A stretch of DNA of 64,000 nt. Origin: an uncultured Altererythrobacter sp. GTDB lineage: Bacteria > Pseudomonadota > Alphaproteobacteria > Sphingomonadales > Sphingomonadaceae. The position numbers were made by a program, and so were the translations under genes. Position 1 is the stretch's first letter; every line of letters starts with the position of its first letter. The stretch is taken from assembly GCA_913056125.1 (NCBI GenBank), contig CAJXNC010000001.1, forward strand, positions 1-64,000, read 5' to 3'. This document shows, one piece after another, positions 56,214-64,000 of the stretch. The notes beneath the pieces were generated by a model. It was not told the origin of the DNA and did not search any database. It saw only the letters and a list, made by a program, of their open reading frames with translations.

Positions 56214-56603
56214 ATGACCCGCACCATCCCCTTCGTCGTCGCGATTGCCTTGGGCGTCTCGGCCTGTGCGCAGGTGGAAGACGAGCCGCGCGCGCCGGTC
56301 AGCCTCGATACGGAGCGGCAATGTTTCTTCACCCGCCAGATCCGGGGTTATGCCGATGCTCCCGACGGACCCCGCGGCCAGCAACGCTTCACCGTCGATA
56401 CGGGCCCGAATGACGACTGGATGTTCGAAGTGCTGGCCGGCTGCCAGGACCTCGATTTCTCCTATCGCATCGCGCTCGATACCGGCACGCAGACCTCGCT
56501 CTGCACGGGCGATACGGTCAACCTCATCGTACCGCGCGGCCTTTCCGGCCCGCCCGATCGCTGCATGGCGCGGCTGATCGGCAAGGTGGTCGAGGAGGAA
56601 TAG
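56214..56603 (+). CDS. DUF6491-like exported protein
   Basis: A 129 aa protein with signal/lipobox (LGVSAC, Cys ~18), then a small beta-rich domain with four Cys (CFFTRQIRGY, LAGCQDLDFS, SLCTGDTV, PDRCMARL). It fits DUF6491. Function unknown. AAAAGGAGAG precedes the ATG. Confidence 0.75.
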   Translation: MTRTIPFVVAIALGVSACAQVEDEPRAPVSLDTERQCFFTRQIRGYADAPDGPRGQQRFTVDTGPNDDWMFEVLAGCQDLDFSYRIALDTGTQTSLCTGDTVNLIVPRGLSGPPDRCMARLIGKVVEEE

Positions 56604-56618
56604 CGCGGGGCTAGGAAC

Positions 56619-56927
56619 CTAGCGCTTCTTCACGAACTCCGCGCGAAGGACGAGGCCCTTGATGCCGGGATATTTGCAGTCGATTTCCTGAGCGTCGCCG
56701 GTCAAGCGGATCGACTTGATAAGCGTGCCCTGCTTGAGCGTCTGACCCGCGCCCTTGACCTCGAGGTCCTTGATCAGCGTGACAGCATCACCATCGGCAA
56801 GCAGATTGCCGACCGCATCGCGCACTTCCACCGTGTCCGCGGCGGCCTGTTTCGCAGCGAATTCGGATGCGGGCATCCACTCGCCCGTATCCTCGTCATA
56901 AATGTATTCCTCGTCGTCACCGGCCAT
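56619..56927 (-). CDS. PhnA/YjdM-like protein without zinc ribbon
   Basis: A 102 aa protein whose C-terminal ~70 aa match the PhnA domain (VRDAVGNLLADGDAVTLIKDLEVKGAGQTLKQGT ... IDCKYPGIKGLVLRAEFVKK). The usual N-terminal zinc ribbon (CPxC) is replaced by an acidic EEYIYDEDTGEWMPASEF segment. Despite the name, PhnA-family proteins are not shown to act on phosphonates here. Confidence 0.82.
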   Translation of the reverse strand: MAGDDEEYIYDEDTGEWMPASEFAAKQAAADTVEVRDAVGNLLADGDAVTLIKDLEVKGAGQTLKQGTLIKSIRLTGDAQEIDCKYPGIKGLVLRAEFVKKR

Positions 56928-56999
56928 ACGTATTTATCCTTTCGCGCAGGCTCCCCTGACAGGGCGCGGCCGCTATTACCAGAGTGACTGTGCCGGACT

Positions 57000-57743
57000 T
57001 CAGCGTTTGATCCAGCTCTTGGCCTCGTCCAGCTCGTCAACCGCGAAACCCTTGAAAGTGAAGGGCATGAGCGGCGCGAACAGCTTGGCCGTCTTCTTCA
57101 GCCAATCGCTGTCGGTGACCAACGCCACACTAGACAGTTTGAAGCCTTTGGTCAGGCCGAACTTCATGTCCGACCAGGCGGCATCGCCCGAATAGGTGGC
57201 ATAATCGCTGTCCATCACGATCAGGCATTTGAGCTTGTCGTGCACTTTCAGCTTTTCCTCCACCAGCGGGAGCAGAACGTCCTCGTAATCCTGCGCGGTG
57301 ATGATGCCCACCGCGCGCAGGGCGATGACATCGCGCGGCAGCTCGGGATCATCGATCACTTCGAAGTGGCCCGGATCGTCCTTCTCCGCGCGGGCCCATT
57401 GGCGAGCATCGTCGAGCTTGCTTTCGGGAAAGCGGCGGACGACCGCCTTGACCAGCATGTTGGCGATTTCCGGCGTGACCGAAAGCAGCGGATTGTCGCC
57501 GACAATGGCGACCTTCTTCACCAGCGCATGATGTTCCTTCACCAGGTGGAAGTGACGGGTAAGCGCGCCGATGGAATCCCAGTAGGGAAGCTTGTCCACT
57601 CGGATGATGAGGTTGGGAACCTTGTCGGTTCGATTGATGCGGTCGTCGATCGCGCGCGCAACGCTGGCAAAGTCTTCCTCGCTCAGCGCACCTTCGGGGC
57701 GCAGGACGACGAAATCCGGGTCGGACTGGTCGATATCGATCAT
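57000..57743 (-). CDS. Tandem SpoIIAA-like (DUF3478) protein
   Basis: A 247 aa cytoplasmic protein made of two SpoIIAA/STAS-like domains: residues ~1-120 (FVVLRPEGALSEEDFASVARAID ... RHFHLVKEHHALVKKVAIVGD) and ~130-247 (VIALRAVGIITAQDYEDVLLPLVEE ... DMKFGLTKGFKLSSVALVTDSD). Single-domain versions of ~120 aa are common; the duplication is clear. Function unknown. Confidence 0.85.
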   Translation of the reverse strand: MIDIDQSDPDFVVLRPEGALSEEDFASVARAIDDRINRTDKVPNLIIRVDKLPYWDSIGALTRHFHLVKEHHALVKKVAIVGDNPLLSVTPEIANMLVKAVVRRFPESKLDDARQWARAEKDDPGHFEVIDDPELPRDVIALRAVGIITAQDYEDVLLPLVEEKLKVHDKLKCLIVMDSDYATYSGDAAWSDMKFGLTKGFKLSSVALVTDSDWLKKTAKLFAPLMPFTFKGFAVDELDEAKSWIKR

Positions 57744-57858
57744 GGGGGCTCCTCTCGCTGTTTTGTTCAACATAGGTAGCCGCCCGAGATTGTCATTGCG
57801 TGACGTCAAACCTTGGATGTGATGTGGTAGACAGACGTCTCACAGCAGGAGGAAGCAT

Positions 57859-58569
57859 ATGAGCAAGCTTTGTCACGCGATCGGTCGCAGGCAATTCGTG
57901 GCCGGCATGGTGGTTGGTGCGGCGGCGCTTGCAATGCCGGGCACGCTTCGTGCGCAAGACCTTGGCGGCCTTCTGGGCCTCGGCACTATCCTCGGCCAGG
58001 CGACGGACAATGCGCTCGACAAGCTGGCGCAGCCCAACGCCTTCTACGATGACGAGGAAATCCGTATCGGCCTGCCAATGATAGGCGGATCGACCGGGCG
58101 TAGCGGCGGCCTGCTGGGCGGCATCTTCGGCGCTGCGCGCGATCTCGGCGTGCTCGACGGCCTGATCCATACGCTGAACGATGCGGCCGGTGTCGCGGCG
58201 GGAGAGGCCAAGCCGATCTTCCGCGATGCGATCAACAACCTGTCATTCTCGGATGTGCCCGATATCGTGCGCCAAGATACCGGCGCTACGCAACATCTGC
58301 GCCGCTCCTCCAATGATCGTTTGCATGCGCGCCTGAACCCGCTGGTCGATGATGCACTCGCCAGCCTCGGGGCCTATGACCAGCTCGACCGGCTTGCCGG
58401 CGACAATTCATGGCTCGCCGCAATCGGCATCAGCCGGGCGAACCTCAACGAAACGGTGACCGATCAGGGACTGGACGGAATCTTCCACTATATTGGCAGG
58501 GAAGAACGCGATCTGCGTGCCAACCCGCTCGATGCCGCGGGTGGGTTGCTGGACGGATTTGGCTTCTAG
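57859..58569 (+). CDS. DUF4197-family exported protein
   Basis: A 236 aa protein with a Tat-type signal (GRRQFVAGMVVGAAALAMPG) and a mostly helical mature domain with FRDAINNLSFSDVPDIVRQDTGATQHLRRSSNDRL, as in DUF4197. Periplasmic; role unknown. GCAGGAGGAAG gives a strong ribosome site. Confidence 0.85.
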   Translation: MSKLCHAIGRRQFVAGMVVGAAALAMPGTLRAQDLGGLLGLGTILGQATDNALDKLAQPNAFYDDEEIRIGLPMIGGSTGRSGGLLGGIFGAARDLGVLDGLIHTLNDAAGVAAGEAKPIFRDAINNLSFSDVPDIVRQDTGATQHLRRSSNDRLHARLNPLVDDALASLGAYDQLDRLAGDNSWLAAIGISRANLNETVTDQGLDGIFHYIGREERDLRANPLDAAGGLLDGFGF

Positions 58570-58711
58570 ACTGGCTGCGAGAAACGCATTTGCTGTAAAG
58601 CCTAGAGCAATGTCCAGTGTTTTAGGGGGCAAGATATCATTGCTCTACTTGCCCAAGGCCTCACCTTGTTGCAGGATGGGTATCGAACAGGGATGAGTGG
58701 GAGAAAAATCC

Positions 58712-59089
58712 ATGCGTAAGCAATTGGCGCTTGTTGCGCCGGTACTTCTTGGCAGTGCGATCTTGGCTGCGCCTGCCTTCGCGCAGAGCCAGGTTTACGA
58801 GCCACAGTACAACCTCGCCTATGACCGCCTTGCCGAGGTCAGCGAAGAAATTACTGCGGTCGATACCGAGCTGGGCCAGGCGACCGATGCTGAGAGCGGC
58901 TGCCGTCTGCTCAATGCAAGCCTCGAAAAGTACCAGGAGGCCGAAAGCCTGCTGAACGATCTGGTGGAATACTCGGAGCGCCTGCGCTGGCGCCCGCAAC
59001 GCCAGTCTGCCGAGGAACGCCTTGCCAGCGTGCAGGAAACGATCGGCCTCCGTGAGAATGACATCGCCACCTTCTGCGTGGCGCAGTAA
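58712..59089 (+). CDS. Exported helical protein, unknown function
   Basis: A 125 aa periplasmic protein: signal peptide ~1-25 (PAFAQS), then two long helices with two Cys (SGCRLLNASLEKYQE and the C-terminal ATFCVAQ) that may form a disulphide. GTGGGAGAAAA precedes ATG 58712. No family recognised. Confidence 0.7.
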   Translation: MRKQLALVAPVLLGSAILAAPAFAQSQVYEPQYNLAYDRLAEVSEEITAVDTELGQATDAESGCRLLNASLEKYQEAESLLNDLVEYSERLRWRPQRQSAEERLASVQETIGLRENDIATFCVAQ

Positions 59090-59119
59090 GGCCAGTCTTC
59101 GCGGGCGCTTCGGCGCCTC

Positions 59120-59656
59120 CTACCAGATAGCGGGTAATTGCCCATCCGCCGCGCGCGGTTCGCGTGCCGGCGGTTTGGCTGTTTCGTCCTGCGAATTTTC
59201 CGCCGGATTCGCGGTAACCGGTCGAGCAGCATCGGGCAGGTTGCCATAACGGCTGGCCGGATTGGCAGGCTGCTTGGGTGCGACAGGCGCGGGCGGCTTT
59301 TCGGCAAGGGGCGGGGCATCGGCCTCGCCCGGCTCGCCTCCTCCCACCGGCCAGGCAAATTGCACATCTTCGCCCGGTTCGAAATCGGGATCGAAGCGGT
59401 AGATCGACAGATCTTCTTCCCAGTCCGACGCTCCCTCTTCAAACGGCGACGGATCGAAGTCCGAGAAAGCCGTGTCGAAACTCTCCTCTACCTCGTTCTC
59501 TTCCCGCACGGTCGCGGGAGCACGCGTCGAGGGGGTGGATCGGTTCGGTTCGCTATAGGTGATATCGGGTTGGCTGAAGCGGCCCAGAAGCAGGCCGAGC
59601 AGCAGGCCGCTCGTCACGATGGTACCCAGCGCAAGGAAGACTTTGCCTGCTTTCAT
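59120..59656 (-). CDS. Acidic, proline-rich membrane-anchored protein
   Basis: A 178 aa protein with one N-terminal helix (VFLALGTIVTSGLLLGLLLG), an acidic middle (FDTAFSDFDPSPFEEGASDWEED, FDPDFEPGED) and a Pro/Ala-rich tail ending LPAIW. Low complexity; function unknown. It shares the DFDPSP-type acidic motifs with the small lipoprotein at 16754-17122. Confidence 0.65.
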   Translation of the reverse strand: MKAGKVFLALGTIVTSGLLLGLLLGRFSQPDITYSEPNRSTPSTRAPATVREENEVEESFDTAFSDFDPSPFEEGASDWEEDLSIYRFDPDFEPGEDVQFAWPVGGGEPGEADAPPLAEKPPAPVAPKQPANPASRYGNLPDAARPVTANPAENSQDETAKPPAREPRAADGQLPAIW

Positions 59657-59718
59657 GTATCTGTGCCGTTCCGTTCCTGCGTGGCGATGCTATGCTGCTG
59701 CGTTCTCGGGAGGCAATC

Positions 59719-60171
59719 ATGGCGCATCGATCCAGCAACGCAAAGATATTGGTGTTGGCCGGTCTCGGGGCAATGCTTGCCGGCTGCCAGCAGGAAGGTG
59801 AGGCAAACCTGCCGGGAAATTTGCAGGATAGCCAACCCTTTTCCGGCATTGCCGAGGACGAGGCGATCCGCGTAGCCGGCACCGAACCCTTCTGGGGCGG
59901 TACGATCGAGGAGGGCATCTTCACCTACACCACGCCCGAGAACATCGAGGGCATTGCGATTGCGGTGACCCGATTTGCCGGGCGTGGCGGGGTTTCCTTC
60001 AGTGGCGAGGTCGACGGGAAGGAAGTTGTTCTGGCGGTGACGCCGGCGGAATGTTCGGACGGAATGAGCGACCGCACCTATCCTTTTACGGTAACGTTGC
60101 AATGGGCCGAAGAGAAGCGCAATGGTTGCGGCTGGAGCGAGAGCCAGCCGCATGACGGTGCGCCCGCATAG
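59719..60171 (+). CDS. COG3650-like lipoprotein
   Basis: A 150 aa envelope lipoprotein (lipobox LAGC, Cys ~23). The mature domain has IRVAGTEPFWGGTIEEGIFTYTTPEN and the C-terminal ECSDGMSDRTYPFTVTLQW ... GCGW, a pattern of sphingomonad COG3650-type proteins. Function unknown. Convergent with the peptidase gene 9 nt away. Confidence 0.72.
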   Translation: MAHRSSNAKILVLAGLGAMLAGCQQEGEANLPGNLQDSQPFSGIAEDEAIRVAGTEPFWGGTIEEGIFTYTTPENIEGIAIAVTRFAGRGGVSFSGEVDGKEVVLAVTPAECSDGMSDRTYPFTVTLQWAEEKRNGCGWSESQPHDGAPA

Positions 60172-60180
60172 CCATTGCCC

Positions 60181-60783
60181 CTAGGACTTCTCCATCAGTT
60201 TTTCGGCAATCAACGCGATAGCCTGCGCCATGTCTCCTAACGGCATGTGCGCGGCGGCGCTGTCGGCTAGGTCGCTGCCGCTGATAGCCGGCAGGTGGAC
60301 GAACAGGGCCTGCATGGAGAGCTGGCGATCGGCAATCGTCTCCAGCGTCCGTCGATAAGTATAGTTGCACAAATATCCGGCCGCATCGCGCGATTGGCAG
60401 GCCGCTATGCCTCTTGAGCCGAGCAGGCCCTGCATGCCGGCATAATCGAGATCGTCATTGTCGATCGCTTCGCGGCTAACCGATGCCGGGACATGGCCGG
60501 CATTGTCGGGCCGGGAGGTGGTAAATTCGTAGGTCGCGCGGCGCTCCAGCGTAATGCCTTCCGCCCTCCTGCTATATCCCGTCAGCAAGACCAGGGCGGG
60601 CGGATCGGCCAGCAAATGCGCAAGCTGTGCTTCTGCGCGTGCGTAGTCGACATCGAGAACGGCAAACTGCGTGTCTTGCGGAAGCGCCGCAGGCTCACGC
60701 CGCAAATGCTCCACCAGCAATTGCGAGGGGTTCTCCTCGACCTCCAGGAACGGTCCGAAACCGGTGACGAGGAGTCGTCGCAA
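60181..60783 (-). CDS. pcp: Pyroglutamyl-peptidase I (C15 family)
   Basis: A 200 aa cysteine peptidase that removes N-terminal pyroglutamate. The catalytic residues align well: Glu80 (GITLER), Cys139 (GYLCNYTY) and His163 (FVHLP). Start TTG 60783 gives the standard RRLLVTGFGPF opening. It follows the S41 protease by 14 nt, so the two may share a transcript. Confidence 0.9.
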   Translation of the reverse strand: MRRLLVTGFGPFLEVEENPSQLLVEHLRREPAALPQDTQFAVLDVDYARAEAQLAHLLADPPALVLLTGYSRRAEGITLERRATYEFTTSRPDNAGHVPASVSREAIDNDDLDYAGMQGLLGSRGIAACQSRDAAGYLCNYTYRRTLETIADRQLSMQALFVHLPAISGSDLADSAAAHMPLGDMAQAIALIAEKLMEKS

Positions 60784-60797
60784 GCCTGCTACCCCGG

Positions 60798-62267
60798 TCA
60801 GAAGATCCCGGGCACGTTGCGCTGCACCGTATTGGGCCGCTCGCGCTGGAGGATCTCTCGCGTGGCACGGGTCGGAGTGCGGACGGGAATCGGGGTGGCT
60901 GAGGCTGTTGCGGTCTCGGTCACGCCGGCTATCGCCGTGCAGCTGCGCCCAGCGAGGAAATCCAGCGCCGTTGCCAGCATTGCCTCGTTAGGATCGCCCA
61001 GCTGCTCCGAAATGTCGTCCAGCGCCCGGCAGGTATTGGGCACCGTATCGGCCAATCCCTCGTAATACTCGCCCAGACCGTCCGCATTCTCGACCTTGAA
61101 GGCGAGGACGCGAAGCCGGTCGTCACATGCTGCGCGGTCAAGCGCGATCTGGCCGACGGGCTTGCCGTAAGTGTTCTCGCCAATCAGCGCCATGCTGTCA
61201 CTGGCGAGGTAGGGCTGCATGCCATTGATTAGCATCTCGCTGGCTGAGGCGCTGCTACCGGTGGCGATAAAGGCGATCTTGGTCGGCTGGATCGATGCGG
61301 CCCGCGGCACGAACAGGTAATCCTCGTTCTCGAAGGACTTGCTGTCCCTAAAGGCAATGGTCGAGAAGACCTCGCCCGCGTGATCCTTGCCCATCAGGTC
61401 GCCCATGAGAGCGGCGACAGAGATAAGGCCGCCGCCATTGTAGCGCAGGTCGATCACCAGTTCGGTCACGCCCGCTGCCTGGAAAGCCTGAAAGGCCGTG
61501 CGCAGGTCAGTGGCTGCCGTGTCGATGAAGGTGCGGAGATTGAGGTAGCCGACCTTCTTGCCGCCATCATCGACGATCTTGAAACCGTAGCGGTCCGATA
61601 CCGGGTCGATCGCGTAATCGGCCTTCACCAGCGTCAGGGTGCGTTCCACACCGCCGCTATCGCGCACGATGAACGTTCGCGACGTACCCGGCGTGTCGGG
61701 CCCCAGCGCATCGATCACGGCAAAGGGTCCACCTGTCAGCATAAGCGAGCTGACAGTCTGCAGGGTCGCTTCGCTTGTGCCGATGGACAGCAGCTCCGTA
61801 CCGCGATCGACATTCTGGCCGAGTGCGGGCGCATCTTCGAAAGCCTCGATCACAAAGACACGGTTAGCCGACGTGTCATAGCCAAGCCGAATACCGAAAC
61901 CGGCAGTTGCCCCCTGCTCGAAGAATGCGTTCTCCTCTTCGATGGATGTGATGTAGGTGAAATAGCGGTCCACCGAGGCATCGCGCGCCGGTTTTACCAG
62001 TGCATCGATGTAGTCCTGCACGGTGCCGTAGCTGGCGGGATTGGCCGAAGCGTTGAAGAGGTTGGGGAAGAGATACCATTCCTCCAGCTGCGCCAGCGTC
62101 CAGTCCTGCCTGTCGGATAGCGAGCACTGGGCAACACTCGGCGTTGGCGTAGGAGCCGTGCTGCTGGGCGTTGGTGTGGGGGCATTGGCCGTGGCCCCGC
62201 CACCTCCGCCGCAGGATGTGAGCATGGCGGCACATGCCAGTGCCAGGGCGGTCTTGGAGGTTTGCAT
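60798..62267 (-). CDS. S41-family (C-terminal processing) peptidase, lipoprotein
   Basis: A 489 aa envelope protease. Lipobox LTSC (Cys ~19) followed by a Gly run and a Thr/Pro-rich linker. A PDZ-like region (~120-210) and the S41 domain follow: VIDLRYNGGGLISVAALMGDL and the catalytic Ser/Lys region FIATGSSASASEMLINGMQPYL ... GENTYGKPVGQI. Proteases of this type trim protein C-termini. Operon partner pcp handles N-terminal pyroglutamate. Confidence 0.9.
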   Translation of the reverse strand: MQTSKTALALACAAMLTSCGGGGGATANAPTPTPSSTAPTPTPSVAQCSLSDRQDWTLAQLEEWYLFPNLFNASANPASYGTVQDYIDALVKPARDASVDRYFTYITSIEEENAFFEQGATAGFGIRLGYDTSANRVFVIEAFEDAPALGQNVDRGTELLSIGTSEATLQTVSSLMLTGGPFAVIDALGPDTPGTSRTFIVRDSGGVERTLTLVKADYAIDPVSDRYGFKIVDDGGKKVGYLNLRTFIDTAATDLRTAFQAFQAAGVTELVIDLRYNGGGLISVAALMGDLMGKDHAGEVFSTIAFRDSKSFENEDYLFVPRAASIQPTKIAFIATGSSASASEMLINGMQPYLASDSMALIGENTYGKPVGQIALDRAACDDRLRVLAFKVENADGLGEYYEGLADTVPNTCRALDDISEQLGDPNEAMLATALDFLAGRSCTAIAGVTETATASATPIPVRTPTRATREILQRERPNTVQRNVPGIF

Positions 62268-62512
62268 GGGGCGAATCCGTATGGGCTTGGACGAGAAAGT
62301 TACGATTGAGACGGTATCGGGGGGAGTCCCCTCAAGCAAGGACTCATTCCGGGCCTAGATTGCTGATTTTGCGGATTCATTCACAATCCTTCGACAGATC
62401 ATAGGGCACACGCCCTTGCAATGGGGCGTATCAGGCGGCACATCGCCCTCCTTCGGTCCTGTCAGGACGAATGAATTGTACGGATGCGCCAATTGGCGCT
62501 TTTGGAGGAACG

Positions 62513-63112
62513 ATGCCGGATCAACTGCCCGATTGGCTGGGCCAGGCCCTGCCCAATGCGAGGCCCGCTCATGCGGGACTGGTGGCGGCGAAACTCGGCA
62601 GCCCCCAGGCATTCGAGAAGGGCGGGTTCAAGCTCTCTTCCGCGGCATTTCGTGATGGCGGAGAGCTCGATCCCTGCTTCACGGCAGACGAAGAGGACTC
62701 CGTTGCGCCGCCGCTCGAGTGGACCGCGCCGCCGCCGGGCTCGCATGAATGCGTGCTGGTGGTCGAGGATCCCGACGGCATCAAGGGCAAGAGCTTTTGC
62801 CACTGGCTGGTTTGGGGGCTGCCCGCGCAGAAGGGGCAGATCCTCGAGGGGGAAGTACCGCCGCGCCAGGGAAAGAACTCCTTCGGCAATTCCGAATGGC
62901 TGCTGCCCGATCCGCCGACCGGTGCGGAGCCGCATGATTACGTATTCCAGCTCTTTGCGCTTGATCTCCCGCTGACGCTGATGCCGGGTGCAAGCCGTGA
63001 CGAACTGGTGGAGGCCATGGATGGCCATGTGACAGCCGTAACGCTGCTGACCGGGACCTATGCCCGGGAAGAAGGCGGTGACTACGATTGGGAAGCCGAG
63101 GACGAGGAGTGA
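62513..63112 (+). CDS. YbhB/YbcL-family (PEBP, Raf-kinase-inhibitor-like) protein
   Basis: A 199 aa phosphatidylethanolamine-binding-protein fold. Landmarks: LSSAAFRDGGELDPCFTADEEDSVAPPLEW, VVEDPDGIKGKSFCHWLVWGLP and the C-terminal HDYVFQLFALD. No signal peptide, so cytoplasmic. TTGGAGGAACG before ATG 62513 is a strong ribosome site; an in-frame ATG at 62471 is poorer. Confidence 0.88.
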   Translation: MPDQLPDWLGQALPNARPAHAGLVAAKLGSPQAFEKGGFKLSSAAFRDGGELDPCFTADEEDSVAPPLEWTAPPPGSHECVLVVEDPDGIKGKSFCHWLVWGLPAQKGQILEGEVPPRQGKNSFGNSEWLLPDPPTGAEPHDYVFQLFALDLPLTLMPGASRDELVEAMDGHVTAVTLLTGTYAREEGGDYDWEAEDEE

Positions 63113-63152
63113 AGAGCCCGTCTTCGGCGATTTTGAAGGGAAGGAAAGTATA

Positions 63153-63404
63153 ATGGCTGCAAAGAACAATGCGCTGAACAAGCCGGTGAACCTCTCGGGC
63201 GCGCTCGAGAACGTTGTCGGCAAGGGCCCGATGACCCGTGCCCAGGTTACCAGCAAGGTGTGGGAATACATCAAGGCGAATGGCCTGCAGGACAGCAAGG
63301 ACAAGCGCCAGATCAACCCGGACGGCAAGCTGGGCGCCGTGATCGGCAATGATCAGATCTCGATGTTCAAGATGACGGCTGCGGTCTCCAAGCACCTCAG
63401 CTAA
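63153..63404 (+). CDS. SWIB/MDM2-domain protein
   Basis: An 83 aa protein that is almost entirely one SWIB domain (LSGALENVVGKGPMTRAQVTSKVWEYIKANGLQDSKDKRQINPDGKLGAVIG). SWIB is best known from eukaryotic chromatin remodellers and chlamydial histone-like proteins; single-domain copies occur in many alphaproteobacteria. Likely DNA-associated; role unknown. AAGGGAAGGAAAG precedes the ATG. Confidence 0.92.
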   Translation: MAAKNNALNKPVNLSGALENVVGKGPMTRAQVTSKVWEYIKANGLQDSKDKRQINPDGKLGAVIGNDQISMFKMTAAVSKHLS

Positions 63405-63455
63405 GCCGCTTGTCTTCGCAGGCTCCTTGCCTGCCAATGTCAGATTAGCCGATTT

Positions 63456-63493
63456 CGGGCGGGGCGCAGCATGTGCCTCGCCCGTTTTCGTTT
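63456..63493 (+). terminator. Intrinsic terminator of the SWIB gene
   Basis: A 13 bp stem (63456-63468 with 63472-63484, G-T wobbles), 3 nt loop GCA, then TTTTCGTTT. Ends the SWIB transcript. The rest of 63405-63644 holds TTGACT at 63539-63544 as a possible -35 for the next gene, without a clear -10. Confidence 0.85.
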
Positions 63494-63644
63494 CGGCACA
63501 GATCTTCGCATATCCGAAGCCTTCGCATTTCTGGAGAATTGACTTGCCGCGGTGAGCGCCCACATGGCAATAAGACTGCAATTGATCAGGACCCCGGGCG
63601 GCAACACGATTCCGCGCGGCACGAGAGGAAAGGGCTTAACTGCC

Positions 63645-64000
63645 ATGGCAACCATTGTTGGCGGCGTCGCCACGTCGCATACCCCCACCATCGCCTTCGC
63701 CAAGGATGGCGGCAAGCAGGACGATCCCGTCTGGAAGCCGATCTTCGAAGGCTATGAGCCGGTCCAGGAATGGTTCCGCGAGAAGAAGCCCGACGTGCTG
63801 GTCTATATCTACAATGACCACATGACCTCCTTCTTCGACCATTACAGCCACTTTGCGCTGGGCGTGGGCGAGGAGTTCAAGGCCGCCGACGAAGGCGGTG
63901 GCCCGCGCGACATCCCGGCGATCAAGGGTGACCCGAAGTTCGCCGAGCATGTCGCCCGCGTGATGGTCGCCAATGAATTCGACCTGTCCTATTTCCAGGG
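63645..64000 (+). CDS. LigB-type class III extradiol dioxygenase (partial, 5' end)
   Basis: The first 118 residues of an Fe(II) ring-cleavage dioxygenase like the protocatechuate 4,5-dioxygenase beta (catalytic) subunit; the gene runs off the window. Iron ligands are at His12 (GGVATSHTPT) and His59 (VYIYNDHMTSFF); LGVGEEFKAADEGGGPRDIPAIKG follows, as in LigB. The alpha subunit gene ligA is not upstream. GAGAGGAAAGGG precedes ATG 63645. Confidence 0.88.
   Translation, partial: MATIVGGVATSHTPTIAFAKDGGKQDDPVWKPIFEGYEPVQEWFREKKPDVLVYIYNDHMTSFFDHYSHFALGVGEEFKAADEGGGPRDIPAIKGDPKFAEHVARVMVANEFDLSYFQ

Noticed and set aside
63539-63570. TTGACT as -35 of a promoter for the LigB-type gene
   Set aside because: No convincing -10 at the right spacing; mentioned only as a possibility.

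Overview
The window reads as chromosomal DNA of an alphaproteobacterium of the order Sphingomonadales, most likely Erythrobacteraceae. Grounds: the end of an rRNA operon with the order 23S-5S-tRNA-fMet, a crtY-crtI-crtB carotenoid cluster, several TonB-dependent receptors, fused cysN/C, UPF0314, MipA/OmpV, SWIB-domain and MaoC proteins, and high G+C throughout. The family is inferred from gene content; no database search was run.

Layout. 1-0.85 kb: 3' end of 23S rRNA, 5S rRNA and initiator tRNA. 1-10 kb: organic-phosphorus and polymer scavenging: a TonB receptor with a beta-propeller phytase, a GH3 glucosidase, a PhoX phosphatase and a low-molecular-weight tyrosine phosphatase, plus a stand-alone LigD polymerase domain. 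10-18 kb (minus): TSUP transporter, cysQ, cysN/C and cysD (sulfate activation), then valine-catabolism genes, a RidA protein and an I78 inhibitor. 18-21.7 kb: MaoC hydratase, TauD/TfdA dioxygenase, RlpA, small membrane proteins and an ECF sigma/membrane-protein pair. 21.7-25 kb (minus): class II aldolase, HAD phosphatase, DhaL and DhaK. 25-31 kb: tRNA-Gly, GDT1-like protein, 6-phosphogluconolactonase, NUDIX, DinB, MFS transporter and GlpD. 31-37.3 kb (minus): crtY, crtI, a LOG-family gene, crtB and a biotin-dependent carboxylase alpha subunit. 37.4-43.3 kb: membrane proteins and a Fur-box-preceded haem-type TonB receptor followed by DUF6607 and DUF6152 genes. 43.5-48.6 kb: tautomerase, winged-helix/TPR regulator, an atypical SRAP protein, a winged-helix regulator with three palindromic operators, a small monooxygenase and a JmjC-like protein. 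48.6-51.7 kb: TPP riboswitch, a membrane protein, thiC and a DUF2199 gene. 51.7-64 kb: many small exported or unknown proteins, a YigZ gene with a broken partial copy beyond a two-gene insert, Hpf-like and cold-shock proteins, an S41 protease with a pyroglutamyl peptidase, PEBP and SWIB proteins, and the start of a LigB-type ring-cleavage dioxygenase.

How the genes fit together. Phosphorus scavenging (phytase, PhoX), sulfate activation (cysD-N/C-Q), thiamine synthesis (thiC under its riboswitch), haem or iron uptake (Fur box plus receptor) and xanthophyll-precursor synthesis are each recognisable modules. No phage, transposase or CRISPR array was seen. The points most worth a second look are the membrane protein that is first gene of the TPP-riboswitch transcript, the three-palindrome control region at 46.93-47.0 kb, the SRAP protein lacking Cys2, the YigZ partial duplication around a two-gene insert, and the aldolase-HAD-DhaL-DhaK operon without DhaM.
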